Part shown: positions 6,736 to 14,374 of the stretch, in pieces
Numbering within the stretch: the stretch's first letter is position 1
Layout of the letters: each line of letters begins with the position of its first letter
NCBI GenBank assembly: GCA_013205455.1
Contig: JABMMO010000149.1
Span: 1 to 16,052, forward strand
Source of the DNA: Actinomycetota bacterium
GTDB taxonomy: Bacteria > Actinomycetota > Actinomycetes > Nanopelagicales > Nanopelagicaceae
Length of the DNA: 16,052 nt
Direction: 5' to 3'
Notes under the pieces: generated by a model
The model's database searches: none
What the model saw: only the letters and a program-made list of their open reading frames with translations
Told to the model about the DNA's origin: nothing
Made by a program: the position numbers and the translations under genes

Positions 6736-6748
6736 AAAATAGGTGAGA

Positions 6749-6788
6749 AACCCGACAAGCGGGCGGAATGACCCGTTCTTTATGGGTT
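6749..6788 (+). other. Mutually exclusive inverted repeats between mutM and smc
   Basis: CCCG (6751-6754) can pair with CGGG (6760-6763). The same CGGG can instead pair with CCCG (6772-6775). AACCC (6749-6753) or ACCC (6771-6774) can pair with GGGT(T) at 6784-6788. All stems are only four or five base pairs and no T-run follows, so this is at best a weak terminator for mutM or an operator region for smc. Confidence 0.22.
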
Positions 6789-6795
6789 GGGGCGA

Positions 6796-6801
6796 TAGGT
6801 T
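6796..6801 (+). promoter_or_regulatory. Candidate -10 element for leaderless smc
   Basis: TAGGTT fits TAnnnT and lies at -12 to -7 relative to the A of the smc ATG (6808). The bases just before the ATG are TTTTCCCC, so no Shine-Dalgarno exists. Together these suggest that smc is transcribed from its own start codon. No good -35 hexamer was recognised. Confidence 0.45.
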
Positions 6802-6807
6802 TTCCCC

Positions 6808-9800
6808 ATGTACTTGAAGAGCATTACCTTAAAGGGCTTTAAGTCCTTTGCAGCTCCGACGACGCTCAGATTCGAGCGTGGCATCACCTGCGTGGTGGGC
6901 CCGAACGGTTCTGGGAAAAGTAACGTTGTAGATGCGCTTGCTTGGGTTATGGGAGAACAAGGTGCAAAGAGTTTGCGCGGCGGAAAGATGGAAGATGTAA
7001 TTTTCGCAGGCACATCCGGCCGAGCCCCATTAGGTCGCGCTGAAGTTTCCGTAACAATCGATAACGCCGATGGCGCGCTCCCAATTGATTACACCGAAGT
7101 CACGATTTCGCGAATTCTTTTCCGTAATGGTCAGAGTGATTATCAAATCAATGGCGAAAATGCACGGCTGTTAGATATTCAAGAATTGCTAAGCGATAGT
7201 GGAATTGGACGAGAGATGCATGTCATCGTCGGCCAGGGGCAACTTGATGCGATTCTTACTGCAAACCCGGAAGAACGTCGTGGGTTTATTGAAGAAGCTG
7301 CGGGTGTACTTAAGCATAGAAAGCGAAAAGAGAAAGCGCTTCGAAAACTCGACTCCATGCAGGGGAATTTAGCTCGGATACAAGATCTAACGGTCGAACT
7401 TCGCCGCCAACTCAAGCCACTCGGCAAACAGGCTGAAGTTGCTAAGAAAGCTGCGACCATCCAAGCCGATGTTAGAGATGCGCGCTTACGCTTACTTGCG
7501 GATGATCTAATTGCTTTGCAATCTACGATCAACGCTGAGGTGGCAGATGAAACCTCACTCCGTGCGCGCAAATCAATTGTTGATAATGATTTGGAGAAAT
7601 TCCGCAATCGTGAAATTGAAATCGATCAAATTTCAGCAACCGAAAATCCAGAACTTTCAAAAGCCCAAGAGAATTATTACCAACTGACCTCACAACGCGA
7701 AAAACTGAGAGGTACCCAGAATTTAGCGTCGGAGCGGGCTCGCTTTTTAGCGGAAGAGGCTGAAGAAGCTCGGAGTAGTGGCCGAGATCCAGTTGCGTTA
7801 GAAGAAGAAGCGCGCGTGCTTCGTGCCGAAGAAGAATTATTGAATGCAAATCTAGATCGATCTAGAAATGAATTAACTAGTGCGAGTAACCAACTTTTAC
7901 AATTAGAAACTTTGCTAAAAGCGGAAGAAGATGGTGTTGCCGCAGCGCTCCGTGCAATTGCGGATTTGCGTGAAGGAACGGCGCGACAAGAAGGCCACAT
8001 TAAGAGTTTAAACTCGCGAATTGAAAGTGGAAATGCTGAGATAACCCGCCTTTCTAGGGCTAAAGATGAAGCGCAAGAGCGTGCCGATCATGCCCAACAC
8101 GAATTTGCAACGTTAGAGAGTGAAATTGCCGGTCTTGGTGCTGGCGAACTTAATCTGGATGCAAACTTTGAAAAGAATAAATCCGATTTAAATAGCGCCA
8201 AATCTGAATTAGAAAGAATTACCGCAGAATTAAATAAAGTTGAGCGAGATAAAAGTGGCGCTGAAGCGAAATTGGATGCGCTGAGACAAGTCACCATGCA
8301 TCGAGACGGCAGTGGTGCGTTGCTTACAAACACCCGCGGAATTGAAGTTCGTGGCTCGTTAGCATCGTTGATATCGATTGATAACGGTTGGGAAAAAGCG
8401 ATAGCGGCTGCTCTGGGCACGCTCTCAGATGCGATCGTTGTCGCTGATTTGCGGGGCGCGGTTTCTGCTTTGACTTATTTGAAATCAGAGAGCGCCGGTA
8501 GTGCGGATGTTTTAATCATTGGCTCACCAGATGTAACTATTTCGCAACTACCCGCTGGTCTCACCGCCTTATCAAGCAAAGTCTCGTCTTCTTCGTTGGG
8601 TCGAGTATTAGCTAGCTTGTTAAGTGGTTATGTTGCAGCTGAAACCCTTGATCAAGCTGGCGAAATTGTTACAGCAAATCCAACCGTTACTGCGATAACT
8701 CGAGATGGCGACATAGTTTCCCAATTCAAAGCTCGTGGTGGCTCGACTGTAAAGAATTCTCTAATTGAAATTAACGCAATGATTTCCGACGCCGAAACAG
8801 ATTTCACTAGGTGCTCGCATTTAAGCGATCGTTTAAAATTTGAATTCTCCCGTTCTGAAGAAAATATGCGAAGCGTGCAATCAAATTTTGAGGTCGCACT
8901 AGCAAAACTAAATGAGTCAGATGCAAAGATGGCCGGCATCGCCGAACAGATGGCGGCTGCAGGACAAGGCGTAAAGAGCGCAAATGCCGAAATCGAACGG
9001 CTTAAAGCTGCGATTGCCGAAGCATCAATCTCGATTGAAACTGATCGCCGCGAACTTGAAATTGCAGAAGCTAAATTCAATAATAATGAAGAAGCGAAAG
9101 AACCTGATACTTCGATGCTTGAATCTTTAAGGTCGCGGGTAGCGACATCAAGAGCGCTTGAAGTAGAAGCTCGACTTAAACTACGAACTGAAGAAGAACG
9201 GGTTGCTGCAATAACTCGCAGGGCATTCGATTTAGAGAATGCTGCGAAAACTGAACGTGAAGCAGCTTCAAGAAGCATTTCACGACGCGAAGCTCGTGCT
9301 CGAGGTGCAGTAACAGCGCAAGCGATTGCTGACACCGCTTACGAAGCGCTGATCCAAATTGAAGTTTCTATTTCTAGAGCTGCTACCGAACGCGGACGTC
9401 TTGAAAATTCTAGAAGCGAACGCGAGGGCGAGACGCTTGCAATCCGTGCCCAAATTCGTGAACTTGCGAGCGAGTTAGAACAATTAACTTCTAGTGTGCA
9501 TCGCGATGAGATCGCTAGAGCAGAACAACGTTTGCGTATTGAACAATTAGAACAGCGTGCAGTTGAAGAATACGGGGTAGATATTCCAGTACTGCTCGCG
9601 GAATACAACCCAGAGAAAGACGTACCAACATTTATTGAAACTGAATCGGGCGAGATCATTCAAGGTGATTTCATTCCTTACCGCAGAGATCAACAAGAGA
9701 AACGATTGGCTAGCGCAGAACGTCAATTAGCCTTACTTGGTCGAATTAATCCACTAGCTCTCGAAGAGTATTCATCACTCGAAGAACGGCTCCGCTATCT

Positions 9801-10350
9801 GGCCGAACAATTAGAAGATTTGAAGAAATCCCGTAAAGATTTGCTGGACATTATTAAAGAAGTCGATGACAAAGTTCAGGAAATTTTCTTGCAAGCATTT
9901 AAAGATACAGCGCGCGAATTTGAAGTAATTTTTGCGAGATTGTTCTCAGGTGGCGAAGGTCGATTAATTCTCACTGATCCTGATGATCCATTAACTTCTG
10001 GTGTCGACGTTGAAGCCCGTCCTCCTGGAAAACGAATTAAACGGCTCTCATTACTCTCGGGCGGCGAACGCTCATTAACCGCAGTCGCGCTATTAATCGC
10101 AATCTTTAAAGCTCGACCAAGTCCGTTCTATGTGCTGGATGAAGTTGAAGCTGCCCTTGACGATAACAACCTTGGTCGATTGCTTGGTGTTTTAGAAGAA
10201 CTTCGCGCTACATCTCAATTAATTATCATCACCCATCAAAAGCGCACCATGGAGATCGCGGACTCACTTTATGGCGTAACTATGAGACGTGATGGCGTTT
10301 CGGAAGTTATTTCACAACGTTTGCGCGAAGTCGAACCAGAAACTGTTTAA
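6808..10350 (+). CDS. smc: Chromosome segregation/condensin ATPase Smc
   Basis: This 1180-residue SMC protein is the ATPase of the bacterial condensin that organises and helps segregate the nucleoid; its partners ScpA and ScpB are not in the window. The N-terminal head holds Walker A GPNGSGKS at 31-38 and the conserved GQGQLDAIL and EEAAGVLKHRKRK stretches. Coiled-coil arms rich in Glu, Ala, Arg and Leu run about 165-510 and 650-1010. A hinge lies about 512-648, from GSLASLI to RDGDIVSQFKARGG. The C-terminal head has the ABC signature LLSGGERSL from 1082 and Walker B YVLDE at 1108-1112, with the D-loop ALDD after it. Length is normal for the family. No Shine-Dalgarno precedes the ATG. ftsY follows after nine bases. 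Confidence 0.98.
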   Translation: MYLKSITLKGFKSFAAPTTLRFERGITCVVGPNGSGKSNVVDALAWVMGEQGAKSLRGGKMEDVIFAGTSGRAPLGRAEVSVTIDNADGALPIDYTEVTISRILFRNGQSDYQINGENARLLDIQELLSDSGIGREMHVIVGQGQLDAILTANPEERRGFIEEAAGVLKHRKRKEKALRKLDSMQGNLARIQDLTVELRRQLKPLGKQAEVAKKAATIQADVRDARLRLLADDLIALQSTINAEVADETSLRARKSIVDNDLEKFRNREIEIDQISATENPELSKAQENYYQLTSQREKLRGTQNLASERARFLAEEAEEARSSGRDPVALEEEARVLRAEEELLNANLDRSRNELTSASNQLLQLETLLKAEEDGVAAALRAIADLREGTARQEGHIKSLNSRIESGNAEITRLSRAKDEAQERADHAQHEFATLESEIAGLGAGELNLDANFEKNKSDLNSAKSELERITAELNKVERDKSGAEAKLDALRQVTMHRDGSGALLTNTRGIEVRGSLASLISIDNGWEKAIAAALGTLSDAIVVADLRGAVSALTYLKSESAGSADVLIIGSPDVTISQLPAGLTALSSKVSSSSLGRVLASLLSGYVAAETLDQAGEIVTANPTVTAITRDGDIVSQFKARGGSTVKNSLIEINAMISDAETDFTRCSHLSDRLKFEFSRSEENMRSVQSNFEVALAKLNESDAKMAGIAEQMAAAGQGVKSANAEIERLKAAIAEASISIETDRRELEIAEAKFNNNEEAKEPDTSMLESLRSRVATSRALEVEARLKLRTEEERVAAITRRAFDLENAAKTEREAASRSISRREARARGAVTAQAIADTAYEALIQIEVSISRAATERGRLENSRSEREGETLAIRAQIRELASELEQLTSSVHRDEIARAEQRLRIEQLEQRAVEEYGVDIPVLLAEYNPEKDVPTFIETESGEIIQGDFIPYRRDQQEKRLASAERQLALLGRINPLALEEYSSLEERLRYLAEQLEDLKKSRKDLLDIIKEVDDKVQEIFLQAFKDTAREFEVIFARLFSGGEGRLILTDPDDPLTSGVDVEARPPGKRIKRLSLLSGGERSLTAVALLIAIFKARPSPFYVLDEVEAALDDNNLGRLLGVLEELRATSQLIIITHQKRTMEIADSLYGVTMRRDGVSEVISQRLREVEPETV

Positions 10351-10351
10351 T
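10346..10351 (+). promoter_or_regulatory. Possible -10 element before ftsY
   Basis: TTTAAT matches TATAAT at five of six positions and ends eight bases before the ftsY ATG. No Shine-Dalgarno is present in the 9-base smc–ftsY spacer. It could mark a leaderless ftsY transcript, or ftsY may simply be translated by coupling to smc. Confidence 0.25.
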
Positions 10352-10359
10352 CGCTTCTC

Positions 10360-11199
10360 ATGAGTCTTTTTAAAAAGCTCTTAGCAAAAATAACTGGCAC
10401 CAACGCTTCGGCTGGAGAATTGCAAGACTTAGAAACGATATTGATTGAAGCAGATTTAGGCTCAGATGTAACTAAGAAAATTATCGATGATGCAAAATCT
10501 CGGAAAGATGATAATTTTTTGGATTCAGTCAAAGCCACGCTTACTAATTCACTTTCTACGAAAAGTAGAGATATTGCTTTTGATGCCCAACAACCCACAG
10601 TTCTACTAATTGTTGGGGTTAATGGCACTGGGAAAACAACTAGCGCTGCAAAGCTAGCTAACTACTTGAAAAATGAAAACAAAAAAGTATTAATAGCGGC
10701 GGCCGATACTTTCCGAGCAGCTGCGGTTGCGCAAATCCAGACTTGGGGGGAGCGTATTGGCATCCCAGTAATATCGGGAAACGATGGCGCAGATCCAGCC
10801 GCAGTTGCATTTGATGCCGCTAAGTGCGCAATCGCCGAAAAATTCGACTACTTAATCATCGATACCGCGGGCAGGTTACATACAAAAGATAATTTGATGG
10901 CGGAATTAGAAAAAGTTAAGCGAGTTGTGGAAAAAGTTATTCCGGTTTCTGAAATACTCTTTGTTTTAGATGGCACAACTGGACAAAATGGGTTAGCCCA
11001 AGCGCAAATATTTAATGAGAGTGTTGGTTTGACTGGCCTGATAGTTACTAAATTGGATGGCAGCGCCAAGGGTGGAATCGCGATCGCAACTGAGGCGGCT
11101 TTGGATTTGCCAATCAAGTTCATCGGAACTGGCGAAACCCTCGCCGATTTCTCCCGCTTTGATTCCGCGAAATACCTGGAAGATTTAACGAGCCTGTAA
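10360..11199 (+). CDS. ftsY: Signal recognition particle receptor FtsY
   Basis: FtsY is the membrane-associated SRP receptor GTPase that pairs with Ffh to deliver ribosome–nascent-chain complexes to the translocon. The 279-residue protein consists of little more than the NG domain: an N-terminal four-helix N region with ETILIEADLG near 25-34, G1 GVNGTGKT at 86-93, G2 DTFRAAA at 116-122, G3 DTAGRLH at 168-174, G4 TKLD at 230-233 and GTGE at 256-259, ending with the typical FxxxxYLxDL-like FDSAKYLEDL. The acidic A domain or N-terminal membrane anchor of larger homologues is absent. MSLFKKLLAKI could form the short amphipathic helix that binds lipids in minimal FtsY proteins. GTGQ-type swaps identify it as FtsY and not Ffh: there is no methionine-rich M domain. 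Confidence 0.97.
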   Translation: MSLFKKLLAKITGTNASAGELQDLETILIEADLGSDVTKKIIDDAKSRKDDNFLDSVKATLTNSLSTKSRDIAFDAQQPTVLLIVGVNGTGKTTSAAKLANYLKNENKKVLIAAADTFRAAAVAQIQTWGERIGIPVISGNDGADPAAVAFDAAKCAIAEKFDYLIIDTAGRLHTKDNLMAELEKVKRVVEKVIPVSEILFVLDGTTGQNGLAQAQIFNESVGLTGLIVTKLDGSAKGGIAIATEAALDLPIKFIGTGETLADFSRFDSAKYLEDLTSL

Positions 11200-11205
11200 C
11201 AAAAC

Positions 11206-11227
11206 CGGGAGAAGTGTCACTTTCCCG
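11206..11227 (+). terminator. Hairpin after ftsY, possible terminator without T-run
   Basis: Ten bases from 11206 can pair with nine bases ending at 11227 to form nine base pairs with one bulged G (11211) and a GTC loop at 11216-11218. It begins six bases after the ftsY stop. No T-tract follows, so termination would have to be non-canonical. Its right half overlaps the GlnR-type box, so the symmetry may partly reflect a DNA site instead. Confidence 0.35.
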
Positions 11228-11231
11228 AAAC
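11216..11231 (+). promoter_or_regulatory. Candidate GlnR box upstream of amt
   Basis: GTCAC (11216-11220), six bases, then GAAAC (11227-11231) match the actinobacterial GlnR operator pattern GTnAC-n6-GAAAC at every specified base. GlnR is the OmpR-type nitrogen regulator that activates amt in Streptomyces and mycobacteria. The box lies about 100 bases before the amt ATG and roughly 38 bases upstream of a start predicted from the -10-like TGTAAT at 11249-11254, a position suited to an activator. A second half-box pair downstream is not convincing. Confidence 0.5.
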
Positions 11232-11248
11232 GATTCCTTGCCCTCGTC

Positions 11249-11254
11249 TGTAAT
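11249..11254 (+). promoter_or_regulatory. Candidate -10 of the amt promoter
   Basis: TGTAAT matches TATAAT at five of six positions. No good -35 hexamer stands 17 bases upstream, where the GAAAC half of the GlnR-type box lies instead, as would be expected for an activator-dependent promoter. Transcription would start near 11261, giving a leader of about 70 bases. Confidence 0.35.
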
Positions 11255-11265
11255 AGAAGCACGCC

Positions 11266-11293
11266 ATTCTTCACCTATCTCAACGGTGAGAAT
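11266..11293 (+). promoter_or_regulatory. Hairpin in the amt leader
   Basis: ATTC (11266-11269) and TCACC (11271-11275) pair with GGTGA (11285-11289) and GAAT (11290-11293), giving nine base pairs with one bulged T and a 9-base loop. It lies between the predicted transcription start and the amt Shine-Dalgarno (AAGGGA, 11318-11323). There is no T-run. It may be an mRNA stability or regulatory element, or a dyad bound by a protein. Confidence 0.35.
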
Positions 11294-11329
11294 CGCGGCT
11301 AAACCCCCATTTTGGATAAGGGAAAAGAA

Positions 11330-12742
11330 ATGACCGAGATTGTTTTAAATACCGGCGATACCGCTTGGGTATTGGCGAGCACCGCTTTAGTTTTATTAAT
11401 GACACCTGGATTGGCGCTCTTCTACGGTGGCATGGTTCGAGCAAAAAGTGTTTTAAATATGATGATGATGTCGATGATCACAATCGGAATCGTTAGCGTC
11501 CTCTGGGTAATTTATGGATTTAAATTAGCTTTCGGATTTGAATCAGGATCACAATGGTACGGATCATTTTCACTTTCCGGACTTGGAAGCGCTGTAAACG
11601 AACTTACTAATAATGGTGGAATTTATCCGATTCCATTATTGGCATTTGCAGCATTTCAATTGATGTTCGCAATCATTACGCCAGCGCTAATATCTGGCGC
11701 GATAGCAGATCGAACAAAACTTAGCGCTTGGAGTATCTTTGTTGCAATCTGGGTTTCCGTTGTTTATTTCCCAGTCGCACACTGGGTCTTTGCTTTTGGA
11801 AATAAAGTTGGGGATACCGTTACTGGCGCCGGATTTCTAGCAGCACGCGGAATCGAAGATTTTGCAGGTGGAACTGCAGTACATATCAACGCAGGTGCAG
11901 CAGGTTTAGCGCTCAGTTTAATTCTTGGCCGTCGAATAGGCTGGCGGAAAGAAGTGATGCGACCACATTCATTACCAGTTGTATTACTCGGAGCTGGATT
12001 ACTCTGGTTTGGTTGGTTTGGTTTTAATGCTGGCTCGGCGCTCGGAGCTAATGGACTTGCAGCGCTTGCGCTAATGAATACTCAAGTTGCAACTGCAGCA
12101 GCGCTATTAGGTTGGATAGTTGTCGAAAAATTAAGAGATGGACATCCAACTAGTTTGGGTGCTGCTTCAGGAGCAATTGCCGGATTAGTTGCAATCACGC
12201 CAGCTTGTGCATTTGTAGCGCCATGGGCAGCAGTAATAATTGGGTTAATTGCTGGCGCACTTTGTGCATTAGCAGCGGCTATGAAATACAAATTTGGCTT
12301 CGATGATTCGCTAGATGTGGTTGCAGTGCATTTAGTCGGCGGGCTTTGGGGTTGCATCTCAATTGGATTCTTCGGAACTAGCGCTGTAAATAGTTTAGGT
12401 ATAGATGGTCTTCTCTATGGCGGCGGTACAACGCTGCTTGGAAAGCAAGCCTTCGGAGCGTTTATGGTTATGGCATATTCATTCGTGGTCACGCTAATCC
12501 TTGGATTTATCATTGATAAAACCATTGGGTTCCGAGTTAAACCAGAATCAGAAATTGCTGGAATCGATCTAAGCGAACTTGCTGAATCTGCATATGAAAT
12601 GACACCATCATCTAAAGTAGAATCTTCCGTGTTGGAAGCAGAAGCATTTGACAGACTCCACGTAACACAAGTCGATGCTTCTCCGCTTACACCCGATCGT
12701 GCCATCGAATTTACACGGGAGTTAGCAGCCCGACTGAAATAG
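11330..12742 (+). CDS. amt: Ammonium transporter Amt
   Basis: The 470-residue protein is an Amt/MEP/Rh ammonium channel of the inner membrane, with about eleven membrane helices. It shows GLALFYGGMVRAKSVLNM in the first helices, the twin pore histidines H185 (GGTAVHINAG) and H334 (VVAVHLVGGLWG), D177 of the DFAGG motif, phenylalanines F109 and F113 at the outer gate, and WFGWFGFNAGSA at 226-237. A cytoplasmic tail of about 70 residues follows the last helix and is not recognisably conserved. The ATG at 11330 is chosen over the in-frame TTG at 11312 because AAGGGA (11318-11323) lies six bases before it. Upstream lie a GlnR-type box and a leader hairpin. The PII gene glnK and the uridylyltransferase gene glnD, which usually follow amt at this locus in actinobacteria, are absent; ffh begins twelve bases later. 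Confidence 0.97.
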   Translation: MTEIVLNTGDTAWVLASTALVLLMTPGLALFYGGMVRAKSVLNMMMMSMITIGIVSVLWVIYGFKLAFGFESGSQWYGSFSLSGLGSAVNELTNNGGIYPIPLLAFAAFQLMFAIITPALISGAIADRTKLSAWSIFVAIWVSVVYFPVAHWVFAFGNKVGDTVTGAGFLAARGIEDFAGGTAVHINAGAAGLALSLILGRRIGWRKEVMRPHSLPVVLLGAGLLWFGWFGFNAGSALGANGLAALALMNTQVATAAALLGWIVVEKLRDGHPTSLGAASGAIAGLVAITPACAFVAPWAAVIIGLIAGALCALAAAMKYKFGFDDSLDVVAVHLVGGLWGCISIGFFGTSAVNSLGIDGLLYGGGTTLLGKQAFGAFMVMAYSFVVTLILGFIIDKTIGFRVKPESEIAGIDLSELAESAYEMTPSSKVESSVLEAEAFDRLHVTQVDASPLTPDRAIEFTRELAARLK

Positions 12743-12748
12743 TAGGAT
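12743..12748 (+). promoter_or_regulatory. Candidate -10 or Shine-Dalgarno of ffh
   Basis: TAGGAT fits TAnnnT and sits at -12 to -7 relative to the ffh ATG (12755), the spacing seen before coaD and smc. The AGGA inside it could equally act as a Shine-Dalgarno seven bases from the ATG. The sequence alone does not decide between a leaderless promoter and read-through from amt. Confidence 0.33.
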
Positions 12749-12754
12749 GCGCGC

Positions 12755-14212
12755 ATGTTCGATTCGTTAACCGGAAAATTCGCTAACGCCTTTACTGCGC
12801 TGCGAAATCGTGGTCGCATCGGATCGGGCGATATCGATGAGATGTGCGGTGAAATTCGGAAAGCACTTCTAGATGCGGACGTAGCCCTTGCGGTAGCCGA
12901 ATCTTTTGTAGCCAAAGTTAACGAGCGGGCTCAAGCGGCGCTTCCTGATTTAAGACAGAGCACCAACCAATCGCAGGCAATTTTTGCCATTGTTAATGAA
13001 GAACTCATTTCAATACTTGGCGGCGCTGCCCGAAGAATTCGGTTGGCTAAAAACCCACCAACTGTAATTATGTTGGCGGGATTACAAGGTTCTGGTAAAA
13101 CTACCCTTGCCGGAAAATTAGCGCACTACTTCAAAACCCAGGGTGATACGCCGCTTCTAGTCGCAGCGGATTTGCAGAGACCAAATGCGGTAAATCAATT
13201 GTCGGTTGTTGCAACAAATGCAAAAGTCCCAGTATTTGCACCTGAAGTTGGCAATGGAGTTGGGGATCCAATCAAGGTCGCTCGCGATGGTGTTGCGTTC
13301 GCACGCGAGAAATTTCATAACATTGTAATTGTTGATACTGCTGGTCGACTTGGCGTTGATATTGAATTAATGAACGAGGCTAAGGCAATTAGAGATGCAG
13401 TAAATCCTGACGAGATCATATTTGTAGTTGATTCAATGATTGGTCAAGATGCGGTGCGAACTGCGCAGGCATTTTTAGATGGCGTTGGTTTTGATGGGGT
13501 AGCGCTAACTAAATTAGATGGCGATGCAAAAGGTGGCGCTGCACTTTCGATTGCAAAGATAACTGCGCGGCCAATTATGTTTGTATCTACCGGAGAAAAA
13601 TTGCAAGATTTTGATCTCTTTTATCCTGATCGGATGGCTTCTCGAATATTAGGTATGGGGGATATTCAATCTTTAGCTGAACAAACTAAACTGGCATTTG
13701 ATGGCGATACTGCAGCAAAATTAGAAGCAAAATTTGCAGAAGGTGATGATTTCACTCTAGAAGATTTCTTAGAACAAATGCAAGCGATGAAAAAAATGGG
13801 CTCAATGAGTAAATTGCTTGGAATGTTACCTGGTGCAAACTCAGGAGCGATGAAGAAACAATTGGAAAATTTTGATGAGGGTGAGATTGTAAGAACGCAA
13901 GCAATTGTGCAATCAATGACGCCAAGTGAGCGGCGCGAACCTAAAATTCTTAATGGTTCTAGAAGGCTTCGAATTGCTAATGGCAGTGGACGAAGTGTTA
14001 AAGAAGTGAATTCATTGGTTGATAGATTTAGCGCAGCTCAGAAAATGATGAAAACAATGCGAAATGGCGGGTCGATCCCGGGGCTGCCTGGTGGACTTGG
14101 GAATTCAGCTCCGCAAGCGGGCGGGATGCGTAAACCTCCGCCAAATAATTTGCCAAATAAGAAGAAATCACGCTCCGGAAACCCCGCTAAGCGGGCGCAG
14201 GGAGAGGGTTAA
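12755..14212 (+). CDS. ffh: Signal recognition particle protein Ffh
   Basis: Ffh is the SRP54 GTPase that binds 4.5S/SRP RNA and hydrophobic signal sequences and docks to FtsY. The 485-residue protein has an N domain with the ALLDADVAL motif near 37-45, G1 GLQGSGKT at 109-116, G2 DLQRPNAV at 139-146, G3 DTAGRLG at 194-200, G4 TKLD at 252-255 and the STGEKLQDFD segment at 278-287. A methionine-rich M domain follows (about 310-435, with MKKMGSMSKLLGMLPG and the RNA-binding RRLRIANGSGRS). The last 45 residues are a Gly/Pro/Asn/Lys-rich tail, probably disordered. The gene follows amt by twelve bases and ftsY lies just upstream of amt, so both SRP GTPases are clustered. No SRP RNA gene was recognised in the window. 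Confidence 0.98.
   Translation: MFDSLTGKFANAFTALRNRGRIGSGDIDEMCGEIRKALLDADVALAVAESFVAKVNERAQAALPDLRQSTNQSQAIFAIVNEELISILGGAARRIRLAKNPPTVIMLAGLQGSGKTTLAGKLAHYFKTQGDTPLLVAADLQRPNAVNQLSVVATNAKVPVFAPEVGNGVGDPIKVARDGVAFAREKFHNIVIVDTAGRLGVDIELMNEAKAIRDAVNPDEIIFVVDSMIGQDAVRTAQAFLDGVGFDGVALTKLDGDAKGGAALSIAKITARPIMFVSTGEKLQDFDLFYPDRMASRILGMGDIQSLAEQTKLAFDGDTAAKLEAKFAEGDDFTLEDFLEQMQAMKKMGSMSKLLGMLPGANSGAMKKQLENFDEGEIVRTQAIVQSMTPSERREPKILNGSRRLRIANGSGRSVKEVNSLVDRFSAAQKMMKTMRNGGSIPGLPGGLGNSAPQAGGMRKPPPNNLPNKKKSRSGNPAKRAQGEG
14183..14195 (+). other. GC-rich hairpin at the end of ffh
   Basis: CCCGC (14183-14187) and GCGGG (14191-14195) flank a TAA loop, 17 bases before the end of ffh. There is no T-run after it. 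It may contribute to a weak factor-dependent stop or may be incidental to Lys/Arg/Gly codons. Confidence 0.2.
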
Positions 14213-14374
14213 TTGCCGGTTTGGGCTTTCCCGCGCGAGATGGCAAGATTAGCGACCTGTACGAGAGCCCTCTACCTTTCGTCGGATTAAATAAACCCAG
14301 AACTGCTTTACTCGCTCGAATACCCACTCGAGTTGAATTTGGCTGGTTCGATTACTTTCAAGGAGAAACCCCTA
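14213..14374 (+). promoter_or_regulatory. ffh–rpsP spacer and rpsP leader
   Basis: This 162-base spacer is the longest plus-strand gap after amt and very likely holds the promoter of the rpsP–khpA–rimM–trmD operon. Possible -10 elements are TACCTT (14273-14278) and TTAAAT (14287-14292), but neither has a convincing -35. Alternative 5-bp hairpins are possible: ACTCG 14310-14314 with CGAGT 14329-14333, or CTCGA 14315-14319 with TCGAG 14328-14332. These exclude each other and precede the AAGGAG Shine-Dalgarno (14360-14365). Nothing identifies a known riboswitch or leader family. Confidence 0.35.

Noticed and set aside
8652..9335. A 227-codon open frame on the minus strand inside smc
   Set aside because: Ser/Ala/Arg-rich translation typical of the antisense of a coiled-coil gene, no start signal and no recognisable domain; smc itself is certain.
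11312..12742. amt starting at TTG 11312
   Set aside because: The frame from TTG contains the AAGGGA that serves the ATG at 11330; the extra residues are hydrophilic and unlike Amt N-termini.
12415..12915. A 166-codon minus-strand open frame across the amt/ffh junction
   Set aside because: Lies antisense to two well-identified genes and shows no family motif.
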